This document shows positions 30,046 through 38,158 of a DNA stretch of 64,000 nucleotides, piece by piece; position 1 is the first letter of the stretch, and every line of letters starts with the position of its first letter. The notes beneath the pieces were generated by a model, which saw only the letters and a program-made list of their open reading frames with translations, was not told the origin of the DNA and made no database searches. Position numbers and translations under genes: made by a program. Source of the DNA: a virus; the IMG/VR virus record IMGVR_UViG_3300017929_000004, positions 1-64,000 of that record. The stretch is one strand, 5' to 3'.

Positions 30046-30528
30046 ATGCCAGTTTGGGACCTAATTTGCAAAGACTGTGGGTACGAGAGGGATGATAAGT
30101 TCTTCGCGACGATAGCCCTTTCGGAAGTTCCACAGCGTTGTCCAGATTGTCGTGGGATTCTCGATAAGAAAACTCCAACCGTTTGCTTCCAGCCGTTCAA
30201 GCCGTTTTTTACCCGGAATATTCGCAAGGACGGTTCCGAAGTATACGTTCGTGACCGCGCGCAACTTCGCCAACTGATGCGCGAAGAGCACCTTGTCTTC
30301 CACCCCTACAACGATTCTCCAGAGTCCAAGATGGACCCACGGGAGAAGCAGGCCGAGGCTGAGGCGAGGAAGCGATTCCCGGCCCGGTACAAGAAGCTCA
30401 AAGAAGATGTGGCGGTGCTCACGAAGGAAAAGACTGAGCAAGTCGCCGTGAAGGCGCCGAATTTTGGGTTGGGACCCGATGGGAGAAGGGTTCCAACGCT
30501 TCAAGAAAGGCTACAGAAGCAGGCGTAG
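30046..30528 (+). CDS. FmdB-like zinc-ribbon protein
   Basis: ATG 30046 is preferred over an upstream GTG. Residues 1-45 form a zinc ribbon of the FmdB/CxxC_CxxC_SSSS type: PVWDLICKDCGYERDD, then RCPDCRG. The long basic/helical remainder ends in RRVPTLQERLQKQA. Such proteins often lie near packaging genes; their function is unknown. It ends directly against a palindromic site. Confidence 0.7.
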   Translation: MPVWDLICKDCGYERDDKFFATIALSEVPQRCPDCRGILDKKTPTVCFQPFKPFFTRNIRKDGSEVYVRDRAQLRQLMREEHLVFHPYNDSPESKMDPREKQAEAEARKRFPARYKKLKEDVAVLTKEKTEQVAVKAPNFGLGPDGRRVPTLQERLQKQA

Positions 30529-30541
30529 TGCAGGCCTGCAC
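30528..30541. repeat. 14-bp palindrome upstream of the 30564 gene
   Basis: GTGCAG-GC-CTGCAC overlapping the preceding TAG stop, 22 nt before ATG 30564 with GAGGAGGG between. Confidence 0.9.
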
Positions 30542-30563
30542 CGAGCAGCGATGAGGAGGGAAT

Positions 30564-31142
30564 ATGGATAGGAGAGGGATGCTTTCAATTCTCGGACTAG
30601 GCTCGGTTTTTGCGGGGGCCAGCAAAATCACCTGTTCGCCAATTCGAGAGATCGAACCCCCCGACGAATTCGAGTACAGGGGATACCGAATAACCTGGAC
30701 TGGATGGAAGAAAGGGCAGGACACAGCAGATCTGAAAGCCCAGTGGTTAGCCTACCCCAAAGAAGGCGATCATCGCCTTTACGTCAGCAACACTGGGACG
30801 TGGGGTTTGTTCTTCGACGGCGCTCACTTGAATTGCTCCTGGACTTGGGTTGACAGAGTTTCTTCCATTGACCAAAGCGCTGCTGGCTTGGCTTCAACGT
30901 GCGAACAGATGCGTGAAGCCATCATTCGACTCATTGACGATATCAACGAAAAGGGAATCGGTCCTGACAGATTATGGGAACCACCTTTGACTCATCCAGA
31001 GTTGAAGGGATACTTGGGTTGGAGGAAACTCAGTCCTGAACATTATGCCGTATGGGCGCGCGACGAGAGAATTGAGCAAGAGGGAAAAACTCGGATTCGT
31101 TACGCGGTCGGTTTTCCACGTTTCGGCAGCCGTTACGTATAG
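30564..31142 (+). CDS. Hypothetical protein, possibly exported, 192 aa
   Basis: GAGGAGGGAAT precedes ATG 30564. The N-terminus MDRRGMLSILGLGSVFAGAS has a pair of Arg followed by a hydrophobic stretch, loosely like a Tat or Sec signal but short. The mature part is Trp/Tyr-rich and mixed alpha/beta. No family is recognised. It lies between the zinc-ribbon gene and the portal. Confidence 0.55.
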   Translation: MDRRGMLSILGLGSVFAGASKITCSPIREIEPPDEFEYRGYRITWTGWKKGQDTADLKAQWLAYPKEGDHRLYVSNTGTWGLFFDGAHLNCSWTWVDRVSSIDQSAAGLASTCEQMREAIIRLIDDINEKGIGPDRLWEPPLTHPELKGYLGWRKLSPEHYAVWARDERIEQEGKTRIRYAVGFPRFGSRYV

Positions 31143-31162
31143 GTTTGCACTGAGGAACAATC

Positions 31163-33106
31163 ATGGGGACACTCCAAGCAAGGCTTGAAGAACGTGTGAA
31201 GGAACCGCCGAAGGTAGCGGAAGTCATGGGCCGGGAGTACGGCACGCCGCCACCATTTGTCCGCGATGAAAGCGGTGCCGTCATCTACCAGAAGTATTAC
31301 GACAGCGAAACCTCGGAATGGTGCCGCAACGTTCATCATGCCTCGGCACAATCTCAGGGCGAAGACCCTGAACTTCAGGACATTCCGAAGTGGATTCAGG
31401 TTCTCAGCGGAAACCACTGGCCCCAAGGCCGGCCGTCGTACCGTGCGAAGCCCGTTTTCAACCTCTCCCTGCGCTACTGGAAAGAACTCCAGTCGATCAT
31501 CAGCGACATCCGGCTCAACACTTACGTCCACTCCGAAAACGAAAACTACAAGAGCATCGCACAGAATATCACCAAACTTTCGGCGTCGAACTGGCTCGAC
31601 CAGGACGGCGACATCACCATGATGGAAAGCGTTCAACATGCTTCCTTCGGAATCGGGTACACCAAAGTCGGCATGAACACGAAGGAACAGCACCCCGCGT
31701 TCCTGTCTTTGGGCTCTGACCAAGTTATTCCCATCCTCCCCTCGCGAAACGATTTCCAGCAAAGCGCGGGAGTCATCTACGAATGCTGGAAACCGCTCTC
31801 ATGGTTCTACGACAAGTTCTCGATTTTGGCCCGAGCTATCAAGCCCGAGGCCACGGGGTGGCATCGCTCGTTCGCGTCGCGACCGTTCTACATTCCCGAG
31901 TACACTTGGAACAACATGAATCCAGGACTCAGGAACGTCATCGCCTCGACGATTGATTCGGAGAAGGGGGCGAGCATCATCGAGTCTGGCCGCATCCCGA
32001 TGGCGCGCGCCCGCGAGTTCTGGTTCCAGGACGACCGCATCAATCAGGGAAAACATCCGATTCGAGTTGGTTGGGGGAACTTCACTTACACTGTATTGCC
32101 CGGTCATCCGGTTTACCCTTATGGCCGGTTGATTTGCACGGCTGGCGAAGAGTGCGACATCCCCATCTACGATGGCCCAAACTTCCACTGGCACGGCATG
32201 TACCCTTATGACCCTCTACGGCTCCAGCCGGTCGTCTGGATGTTCTCTGGCCTCAGCGTACTCAAGGACATCTACCCGCTCAACTCCGCCATCAATCAAT
32301 TGCTCGCCGACTTACAGGACTACCTCAAGCAGATTCTCAATCCGACCTTGATCGTCAAGCCGAGGACGATGACCGACGAAGCGTGGGAAGAATACTTTCC
32401 CGGAATGCCTGGAGCGAAGATCATGCTCCTGAGCGTAAGCGGAGGCATCGCCGAGGCGATGAAGTTCGAGCGCGTCGATCCCACCGCAGTCGGCATCATC
32501 CCCCAGGCCATCCAAATGTTGACCCGCTTCTTCTACGAGCAGGCTGGCATGGTTGACAGCGGGCAGTTGACGAACAAGAAGCAGATTCCGTCCGAAGGGA
32601 CTATCGAGCAGATTCAGAACATCCGGCAGTCGATTTTCCGGCTCATGGCTCGCCACGTCGAAGTCCACATGAAGCACATCGGGAAAATGCAGGTTTCCGA
32701 CATCCTGCAATTCACGAACCGCAAGCAGGCGTTCGCGTTCCTGGGTAACGACGGAGTGACGTGGCAGAACATGGATTGGGACCCAGATAGCTACGTCGAA
32801 CTCAAGAGCGCACAGAATGACCCAGAACCGTTCCGCCGCGGGCGGGAATTCGTGAAAAACTTCCGGCAGATGGTATCGACGGGGACCGCGCTTCCGGCTC
32901 AGCGCCAAGCCATGGCATCGATGGCGAACACCATGAACGCACGCAACCGGATGTCCACGGAGACCTTATACAAATTCCTCAGCGACGCAGGCTACCCCGT
33001 GCCACCGTGGAGCGAAGAGAAAAACCGGATCATCGCAGAGATGGCCGAACTCCCGCAGCCCAAGCCTCCAAGAGGTGGCGGGGGGAGACAACCAGCACAT
33101 GGATAA
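31163..33106 (+). CDS. Portal protein
   Basis: Forms the dodecameric ring at the capsid vertex through which DNA passes and to which terminase docks. 647 residues, in the usual size range for podovirus-like portals. Located after the terminase and before scaffold and capsid genes. Features include an N-terminal wing with YRAKPVFNLSLRYWKELQSII, a helical middle (DIYPLNSAINQLLADLQDYLKQILNPTLIV) typical of the portal stem region, and late helices (EGTIEQIQNIRQSIFRLMARHVEVHMKHIG). Identified by these patterns plus gene order. Confidence 0.85.
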   Translation: MGTLQARLEERVKEPPKVAEVMGREYGTPPPFVRDESGAVIYQKYYDSETSEWCRNVHHASAQSQGEDPELQDIPKWIQVLSGNHWPQGRPSYRAKPVFNLSLRYWKELQSIISDIRLNTYVHSENENYKSIAQNITKLSASNWLDQDGDITMMESVQHASFGIGYTKVGMNTKEQHPAFLSLGSDQVIPILPSRNDFQQSAGVIYECWKPLSWFYDKFSILARAIKPEATGWHRSFASRPFYIPEYTWNNMNPGLRNVIASTIDSEKGASIIESGRIPMARAREFWFQDDRINQGKHPIRVGWGNFTYTVLPGHPVYPYGRLICTAGEECDIPIYDGPNFHWHGMYPYDPLRLQPVVWMFSGLSVLKDIYPLNSAINQLLADLQDYLKQILNPTLIVKPRTMTDEAWEEYFPGMPGAKIMLLSVSGGIAEAMKFERVDPTAVGIIPQAIQMLTRFFYEQAGMVDSGQLTNKKQIPSEGTIEQIQNIRQSIFRLMARHVEVHMKHIGKMQVSDILQFTNRKQAFAFLGNDGVTWQNMDWDPDSYVELKSAQNDPEPFRRGREFVKNFRQMVSTGTALPAQRQAMASMANTMNARNRMSTETLYKFLSDAGYPVPPWSEEKNRIIAEMAELPQPKPPRGGGGRQPAHG

Positions 33107-33350
33107 ACCCTCAGCAACGGCAACAGCGTTCAAATATACTCCAGACAACCGGCCCTACGGAGTCTTGACGCTGGACGGAAAATCGCTGGAAATTCATCCA
33201 GACCTCTTCGAGGCGCTCGACGCGATGATTGGGAACTGCTTCAAAGCGGACGGCCAAGTGATAATTCACATCGCTGGCGGACGGATTGTGGACGTGAAGC
33301 TAAACAACACGCCAGTGCGGATTTTGAGGCATTATGCGGAACGCACATAA
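33099..33350 (+). CDS. Small beta-rich hypothetical protein, 83 aa
   Basis: ATG 33099 overlaps the portal stop by 8 nt. The product begins MDKPSATATAFKYTPDNRPY, has LTLDGKSLEIHPDLF, and ends with IIHIAGGRIVDVKLN. It is probably a small beta sandwich or barrel. No family is recognised. Confidence 0.6.
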   Translation: MDKPSATATAFKYTPDNRPYGVLTLDGKSLEIHPDLFEALDAMIGNCFKADGQVIIHIAGGRIVDVKLNNTPVRILRHYAERT

Positions 33351-33381
33351 GCGGGTTGAGAAGATCGGCAAAATTTTGTTC

Positions 33382-33411
33382 TTGACAAAGGGTCTGTTCC
33401 GAGAGTAGGGT
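33382..33411 (+). promoter_or_regulatory. Possible rightward promoter
   Basis: Perfect -35 TTGACA (33382-33387) with an 18-nt spacer to a weak -10 TAGGGT (33406-33411). Its predicted product would meet the strong terminator at 33460-33502 within about 90 nt. Confidence 0.4.
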
Positions 33412-33459
33412 TCAGTCTGGATTAAGCGGGGGTCTTTCGTCACCTCTTGAGTCGACGAG

Positions 33460-33502
33460 AAGGCGCTCAAAGCTGAAAAGGCTTTGGGCGCCTTTTCTTT
33501 TT
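33460..33502 (+). terminator. Rho-independent terminator
   Basis: A 14-bp stem, AAGGCGCTCAAAGC (33460-33473) with GCTTTGGGCGCCTT (33481-33494) including one G-T pair, a 7-nt loop, and a T-rich tail TTCTTTTT. It separates the portal cluster from the small genes ahead of the scaffold. Confidence 0.8.
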
Positions 33503-33518
33503 GGCCCAAGAGGAAAAA

Positions 33519-33725
33519 GTGGACGAACCCTCGAAGCCCGCAGAAGTCCATTGCCCGATAGAGGACGCCAGAACACTCGTGAAGGCTCACGAGATCACCC
33601 GAGACAAACATCGTTTCAAGGCGGTGCGGAAGCACGCCGACAGCCTGAACAAGAGTCTCGGCGTGGGGATGGGCGCTGGCAAGCGCGTGAAGAAGTCGCG
33701 AGGACGACGTGCCGCTCAGCGGTGA
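33519..33725 (+). CDS. Small basic protein, 68 aa (GTG start)
   Basis: GTG 33519 follows AAGAGGAAAAA; the alternative TTG at 33501 falls in the terminator tail and is unlikely. The product is charged with a basic tail (GKRVKKSRGRRAAQR). It resembles small 'KAHEI...HRFKAVRKHA' phage proteins found near capsid genes. Function unknown. Confidence 0.55.
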   Translation: MDEPSKPAEVHCPIEDARTLVKAHEITRDKHRFKAVRKHADSLNKSLGVGMGAGKRVKKSRGRRAAQR

Positions 33726-33885
33726 CACGAAGAAGGATATTCCCGAGTTGCTTCATCGCTGCAAGCGCGGTGGCTTCGGGAATATCAAGGGAAAGAGTTT
33801 TGAAGTTTGCCGCCGATCAGCATTAGCGGTGGCGTACAGTGCCAAGCGTCGGAAGGGTCGCAAAAAGCGACGGTCACGACGATGA
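33709..33885 (+). CDS. Small very basic protein, 58 aa (GTG start)
   Basis: GTG 33709, with GAGGA upstream, overlaps the previous gene by 17 nt. The product contains KKDIPELLHRCKRGGFGN and SALAVAYSAKRRKGRKKRR. This is the pattern of a small phage family ending in 'A(I/V)AY(S)AKR' plus a basic tail. Binding to nucleic acid is likely by charge. Function unknown. Confidence 0.55.
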   Translation: MPLSGDTKKDIPELLHRCKRGGFGNIKGKSFEVCRRSALAVAYSAKRRKGRKKRRSRR

Positions 33886-34019
33886 GCATCCAGAGAACGA
33901 AAGGACGCGGAACGGACGAAGGCGTCGAAAGGGCTCTGGAGATACTAAGGAAGGAGGAAACCACCATGTTCGAGAGAAACCGCAAAAAGCGCCACGGCGG
34001 GAGAAAGGGAAAGCGCTAA
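33882..34019 (+). CDS. Small basic protein, 45 aa
   Basis: ATG 33882 overlaps the previous stop. The product begins MSIQRTKGRGTDEGVERALE and ends in KKRHGGRKGKR. A second in-frame ATG at 33966 has the better ribosome site (AAGGAGG) and would give a 17-residue basic peptide (MFERNRKKRHGGRKGKR); either or both may be made. Confidence 0.45.
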   Translation: MSIQRTKGRGTDEGVERALEILRKEETTMFERNRKKRHGGRKGKR

Positions 34020-34081
34020 AACTCTCCTCCCCTGATGTCCGGCTAACGCCGTGATGTCCTCGGAGGACCGAGTCAAACGGG

Positions 34082-34109
34082 GAGGGGGAGCGGCGAGTAG
34101 TTCCCCCTC
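34082..34109 (+). terminator. GC-rich hairpin upstream of the 34150 gene
   Basis: Arms GAGGGGGA (34082-34089) and TCCCCCTC (34102-34109) with a 12-nt loop, followed by the moderately T-rich TTCACTTCATT. It may attenuate transcription into the scaffold/capsid genes. Confidence 0.4.
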
Positions 34110-34122
34110 TTCACTTCATTCA

Positions 34123-34136
34123 GTGCAGTCCTGCAC
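34123..34136. repeat. 14-bp palindrome upstream of the 34150 gene
   Basis: GTGCAG-TC-CTGCAC, 13 nt before ATG 34150; GAGGAGC lies between. Confidence 0.9.
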
Positions 34137-34149
34137 GAGGAGCACTCAG

Positions 34150-34425
34150 ATGGCAATCGGCAAAGATGGTTGGGATTGCGCGACGCTGGTTTCACACAGC
34201 AAGAGCGTCTCCCCGCAAGCGAACAAAAAGTTTGGACCTGGGATGGAGAAAGAGGCCACAACGACCGTGAATCCCAGAGCCAAGGAAAGGCTGGGCCAAG
34301 CTGGCCAGCCGAAGAAGGGCTCGAACGACATAGCCCACGCCGGGACGGCATCACCTATCGGCTCGCCGAGTCCGACCAAAGGTAACCGGCCGGTAGCATG
34401 GCCGCCATCGCATCAAAAGGCGTAA
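34150..34425 (+). CDS. Hypothetical protein, 91 aa
   Basis: GAGGAGCACTCAG precedes ATG 34150. The product begins MAIGKDGWDCATLVSHSKSV and is low in hydrophobics, rich in Gly, Pro, Ser and Lys, so probably disordered. It lies one nt before the next gene. Position before the scaffold suggests a virion-assembly accessory, but no family is known. Confidence 0.5.
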   Translation: MAIGKDGWDCATLVSHSKSVSPQANKKFGPGMEKEATTTVNPRAKERLGQAGQPKKGSNDIAHAGTASPIGSPSPTKGNRPVAWPPSHQKA

Positions 34426-34785
34426 ATGTCAGCACCTCCGAACGTCCAAACTCCGCCGCTTCCGCCCAATCTCAGGGCTCAGCAAGGCCCGATGCCCGCC
34501 ATGGGCGCGACGCAGGAACCCACCGACAATCCGCAGGCTATCGTCGCGAAAATTGGCGCGGACGTTCGCAAGCTCGCCGAGGCACTCGCCAAATCCAAGG
34601 CGAAACCTGCGGCACTCGAAACCCTAAAGCAGATGATTCCAATGCTCGCTCAACTGACGAGCGACATTCTCGGTCCAGAGGACCAAGGGACGGCGACGCC
34701 GGCCCCACCGCCAACACCGGGAGAAGTCCTACCACCTCCGTCGCAATCGGCGGCGCCCGCTGGAGGCTATCTGCCGGGGGCATAA
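34426..34785 (+). CDS. Pro/Ala-rich hypothetical protein, 119 aa
   Basis: The product begins MSAPPNVQTPPLPPNLRAQQ. Disordered Pro-rich ends flank a helical centre (AIVAKIGADVRKLAEALAKSKAKPAALETLKQ is one amphipathic region in several turns). It lies directly ahead of the scaffold-like gene. It may be an assembly or minor head protein; unproven. Confidence 0.55.
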   Translation: MSAPPNVQTPPLPPNLRAQQGPMPAMGATQEPTDNPQAIVAKIGADVRKLAEALAKSKAKPAALETLKQMIPMLAQLTSDILGPEDQGTATPAPPPTPGEVLPPPSQSAAPAGGYLPGA

Positions 34786-34798
34786 AGGAGAAACGACT

Positions 34799-35689
34799 AT
34801 GGGCAGATTCGACGACGTTTTGAAAACCATCAGCGACGCGCAAGAGCGCGACGCCATCGTAAAGGTTCTCGAAAAGAACCCTGACTTCAAGAAGGGGATC
34901 GAAGGGATCGAGCGGCTCGCTGCCGACGGGGAGACGTACAACGTATGGTACCGTGACCCCAAAGGCTACCCCGAGTTCAAGGCGGCGCACGATGCGCTGC
35001 CAAAACTCGAGCAGGATCTCGAAGAAGCGAACCGATTGCTCGCCGAAGCGAAGGCTGGCAAGCCCGCCAAAGGCGCGAAGGAAGAAGAGACACCCTTGGA
35101 CGAGATGACACCCGAGCAGATGTTGGCGAGAGTGGAAGAGAACCTGAAGGCCAAGGGGTACGTCACCGCCGCTGAGGCGACGAGACTTGCTACTGAGGCC
35201 GCAACGACCGCCGCCGCTGGCGTGCAGGCCCGGGTTTACACCCAAGGGCTCCCAATGGTCGAGCGCATGATGGCCGTCCAAGACAAGTATCGCAAGGATT
35301 TCGGCAAGGACATGGACCGGAAGGCCTTCGGGAAGTTCATCGAAGATCAGAAGTTCTCCGACGTGGACCACGCCTACGAGGCCTTCACGCGCGAGGACTA
35401 CGTCAACAAGGTCAAGGCGGAAGCCTTCGATCAGGGAGTCCTGAAGGGCACGAAGGATACGACGGAGAAACTCACACGCGAAAGTTCCGAAGCGGCTCTT
35501 CGAAGTCTGCCTGTCGATATGGGCGGAACGCATGGCTTCTCATCGCGCCCAGGGGAGCCCCCGAAGCCCGTCGCTATGTCGGACATCAAGGAAGACTACC
35601 AACTCGGACCTCGCGGCGGGTTCAAGTTGGCGCACGCTGTTGCTGCGCAGATCGCCACCGACAAGGCGGCTGGCAAGACGCAGCCATAG
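34799..35689 (+). CDS. Scaffold-like capsid assembly protein
   Basis: 296 residues between the portal and the major capsid gene. Composition is highly charged, Ala/Glu/Lys-rich and largely helical: a coiled-coil section LPKLEQDLEEANRLLAEAKA, a Lys-rich hinge, and a long helical middle (MVERMMAVQDKYRKDFGKDM). This is the usual look and location of phage scaffolding proteins, which shape the prohead and leave or are cleaved before packaging. The AAAGGAG site precedes ATG 34799. Confidence 0.7.
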   Translation: MGRFDDVLKTISDAQERDAIVKVLEKNPDFKKGIEGIERLAADGETYNVWYRDPKGYPEFKAAHDALPKLEQDLEEANRLLAEAKAGKPAKGAKEEETPLDEMTPEQMLARVEENLKAKGYVTAAEATRLATEAATTAAAGVQARVYTQGLPMVERMMAVQDKYRKDFGKDMDRKAFGKFIEDQKFSDVDHAYEAFTREDYVNKVKAEAFDQGVLKGTKDTTEKLTRESSEAALRSLPVDMGGTHGFSSRPGEPPKPVAMSDIKEDYQLGPRGGFKLAHAVAAQIATDKAAGKTQP

Positions 35690-35733
35690 AGAGCTTTTTG
35701 GATTTCCCGGAGTTCGGATAAGAACCGGCCCGG

Positions 35734-36786
35734 ATGAAAAAAGGAGGCGGCTTCATCGCGCTAATAGCGCTTGGGGCTGTTATTATCATGGTACTGTCGT
35801 TAACTTCTTTATCCGCTTACACGAACGCCTACATCGTCCCGAAGGCGTTCAACGTAGTCTATATGAAGTCCCCCCTCTTCATTCGGGCGATGACGAAGAA
35901 CAACTTCCGCTTTGAAGGTGGCAAGTTCATTCAGCAGCCCATTGTCCCCTTCAAGCTGTTGGGTTCTTCGTTTGGACCCGGCAGCCGCTTCAGCACGGCG
36001 TGGGTGAACACGGAAACCGCTTACCAAGTGAATATCAAGTTCTATATGGTGAGCGTCGTGTTGCTCGGGACGGACGGCGTGTTGAACATGGGCAACGAGG
36101 CGGCGTTAAGCCAAGTCGAACTCAAGATGTCGAACGCTTCGGCGAAGATGGGCGAAATGCTCGCCGTCGACAGCTTCCTCGCTGGCTTGTCGAACGCCAA
36201 CGTCATCACGAACCTCGGGCAGGATTCCGACACGCTCTCGCTCGACGGGTTCGCGCAGTGGGTTGACGACGGGAACAACGTCACCACAGTCGGCGGAATC
36301 ACGCGCACGGATATCGGGACGACGGGCGTCGTGGGTGGTGGCAACGGCTACTACAAGGCCGTCGGCGGCACGATGCTGCTCACCGACCTCAACAGGGCCA
36401 TCGCGACGACTACCTTCACCCCGGATCGCGTTGACCTGATCGTCGGGACGCCGCTGACCTGCATGGTCATCCAAGACCTCTTGCAGGGCAATCAGCGGTT
36501 CCTGCGCGAAGACACCGACATGGCGAAGGCTGGCCTCAAGGGCATCGAGTACATGGGCGCCTTGGTTGTCCCCGACAACTACGCGCCTGCCGGAGCGCTG
36601 CTCGGCATTTGCTCCGACTACTTTATGTTCTACATCTCGACGAACCCCCTGTTCCAATTCGGGTTCACAGGGTTCAAGGAAGACCAGGGGACGATCGATT
36701 ACGCCGGCCAGTTCCTCTATGCGGGGAACATCGTGTACCCGAACCCGCGCACCGGGTTCTACATGGTCACGATCTCCTTCTCGTAG
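35734..36786 (+). CDS. Major capsid protein
   Basis: Forms the icosahedral shell. 350 codons, normal for HK97-fold capsids. It follows the scaffold-like gene. The sequence after residue 19 reads MVLSLTSLSAYTNAYIVPKA, a very capsid-like N-terminus, followed by MGEMLAVDSFLAG and a C-terminal YAGQFLYAGNIVYPNPRTGF. The start is uncertain: ATG 35734 adds an 18-residue hydrophobic lead with no good ribosome site in front, whereas ATG 35788 gives the capsid-like N-terminus but also lacks a strong site (an AAGGAGG occurs 41 nt before it). Confidence 0.8.
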   Translation: MKKGGGFIALIALGAVIIMVLSLTSLSAYTNAYIVPKAFNVVYMKSPLFIRAMTKNNFRFEGGKFIQQPIVPFKLLGSSFGPGSRFSTAWVNTETAYQVNIKFYMVSVVLLGTDGVLNMGNEAALSQVELKMSNASAKMGEMLAVDSFLAGLSNANVITNLGQDSDTLSLDGFAQWVDDGNNVTTVGGITRTDIGTTGVVGGGNGYYKAVGGTMLLTDLNRAIATTTFTPDRVDLIVGTPLTCMVIQDLLQGNQRFLREDTDMAKAGLKGIEYMGALVVPDNYAPAGALLGICSDYFMFYISTNPLFQFGFTGFKEDQGTIDYAGQFLYAGNIVYPNPRTGFYMVTISFS

Positions 36787-36806
36787 GTCGTGGGCGTTCA
36801 GTAGGG

Positions 36807-36832
36807 GCCGCAGTGCAGGGCTGCACTGCGGC
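36807..36832. repeat. Extended palindrome after the capsid gene
   Basis: The GTGCAG-GG-CTGCAC core (36813-36826) sits in a 26-nt hairpin with perfect 12-bp arms (GCCGCAGTGCAG and its complement) and a GG centre, the longest arms of all copies. It lies 30 nt before ATG 36857 and could also act as a transcription pause or mRNA end after the capsid gene. Confidence 0.85.
36813..36826. repeat. 14-bp palindrome core upstream of decoration-like gene A
   Basis: GTGCAG-GG-CTGCAC, the core of the extended hairpin at 36807-36832; 30 nt before ATG 36857. Confidence 0.85.
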
Positions 36833-36856
36833 AGTAAGTTTGACGGAGGGACTAAA

Positions 36857-37459
36857 ATGTCCACCAAGTACTTCGGGTCGCTGATTATGGCGACGCCCGT
36901 TTTCAACACCGGTGGGGGGGATTTCACCCTCGTCGATGATGCGACGCAGAAGAATTACCCGCTGGGCGGGATCTACGTCTTCCCGGATGCTTCGGGTCGG
37001 CCACGGGCCATCACCTATGCGCAATGGAATCCGACAGTCGCAGCGACTTACGTCCAAGGCGGTCCAGTCTATTACAAGGATGGGGCGCGCAGCGTCATCA
37101 CCAACGAGGTTACTGAGGCCGCGACGTACCTCGTGAACACTTGTTCCGCGCTATTCTCGTTTGCCGGGATTATTTTGAATCCAACCGTTCCGACGACCGG
37201 CGACTTCGTGTTCATCCAGTTGCAGGGGTTCTGCGACAAGATCAAGATGCCGGCGGCAACCACGGCTGGTGACATCCTGGTCCTGACGAACGCAGTTGGG
37301 ACGGCACCCACGGACAACGTGTGGACCAGACTTGGCGGGGCCACCGACCTGACATTGCTCAAGGCATTGTTCGCGGTTATTTATGTGACTACCGCCGTCG
37401 TCGGTGGTGGGGCAGGGCTGGGGAGTGGCTGGATTGAAGGTCCTCTGGGCCTGATTTAA
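36857..37459 (+). CDS. Decoration-like head protein, paralogue A
   Basis: 200 residues; GACGGAGGG precedes ATG 36857. Begins MSTKYFGSLIMATPVFNTGG and ends in a Gly-rich GLGSGWIEGPLGLI. It has the same length and architecture as the next gene, with about half of residues alike across the full length, so the two are a tandem duplication. Position after the major capsid gene and high copy-like expression signals suggest a capsid decoration or head-fibre protein. Membership in a named family is not shown. Confidence 0.7.
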   Translation: MSTKYFGSLIMATPVFNTGGGDFTLVDDATQKNYPLGGIYVFPDASGRPRAITYAQWNPTVAATYVQGGPVYYKDGARSVITNEVTEAATYLVNTCSALFSFAGIILNPTVPTTGDFVFIQLQGFCDKIKMPAATTAGDILVLTNAVGTAPTDNVWTRLGGATDLTLLKALFAVIYVTTAVVGGGAGLGSGWIEGPLGLI

Positions 37460-37478
37460 GCTCGATGGAGGGATCGAA

Positions 37479-38081
37479 ATGAGTACCAAAACTTACGGAA
37501 GCCTGATCATGCAGACCCCGGTTCTGAACACGGGTCAGGGCGACTTCACTCTGGTTGACGACGCGAAGCAGAAAAACTTCCCGTTGGGGGGCATCTACAT
37601 CTACGCGGATTCCTCCGGGCGGCCGAGAATCATCAAGTACGTCGAGTGGAACCCCAGCACCACACCAGCTTATTACCAAGGGGCTCCGGTGTACTACACC
37701 GATCAGACACGGACTATCGTCAGCCCCATCGTCGCCGACGCGGCGACCTACTTGGTGGCTTCCTGCTCGACACTGTTCTCGTTCGCGGGAATCACTATGG
37801 GAGCGACGATCCCGGCGGCGGCGGGAGATTTCATCTTCATCCAGTCTGGCGGTTTCTCCGACAAGATCTTGATGCCAGCAAGCACCGTGGCGGGGGACAT
37901 ACTGGTTCTGTCGAATGTGGCTGCGAATCTTCCGACGATCAACGTGTTCATCAGGGTCGCAGCGGGAACCGACCTGGGGATCGTAAAGGCTGCGTTTGCA
38001 TGCGTGTTCGTCACCACCATCGCCGCCGTCGGCGGTGGATTGGGAAGCGGCTGGATTCAGAGTCCCTTGATGCCGATTTAA
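37479..38081 (+). CDS. Decoration-like head protein, paralogue B
   Basis: 200 residues; GATGGAGGGATCGAA precedes ATG 37479. Begins MSTKTYGSLIMQTPVLNTGQ and ends GLGSGWIQSPLMPI. Shared landmarks with paralogue A include GDFTLVDDA, NFPLGGIY, a SGRPR loop, LFSFAGI, ILMPA.T.AGDILVL and VFVTT. Followed by a terminator, so it closes the capsid transcription segment. Confidence 0.7.
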   Translation: MSTKTYGSLIMQTPVLNTGQGDFTLVDDAKQKNFPLGGIYIYADSSGRPRIIKYVEWNPSTTPAYYQGAPVYYTDQTRTIVSPIVADAATYLVASCSTLFSFAGITMGATIPAAAGDFIFIQSGGFSDKILMPASTVAGDILVLSNVAANLPTINVFIRVAAGTDLGIVKAAFACVFVTTIAAVGGGLGSGWIQSPLMPI

Positions 38082-38113
38082 GTTCGTCGCTGCCTGGAGT
38101 CGCTGAGCCCTGG

Positions 38114-38144
38114 CTGGCCGATTAAGGTCGGCCAGGGCCTTTTT
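38114..38144 (+). terminator. Rho-independent terminator after the decoration-like genes
   Basis: Arms CTGGCCGA (38114-38121) and TCGGCCAG (38128-38135), loop TTAAGG, then GGCC and a run of five T. Confidence 0.75.
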
Positions 38145-38158
38145 ATTGAGGAAGTACG

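Noticed and set aside
34538-35533. 331-codon leftward frame antisense to the scaffold-like gene
   Set aside because: Typical shadow of a GC-rich, charged coding frame; no ribosome site or motifs.
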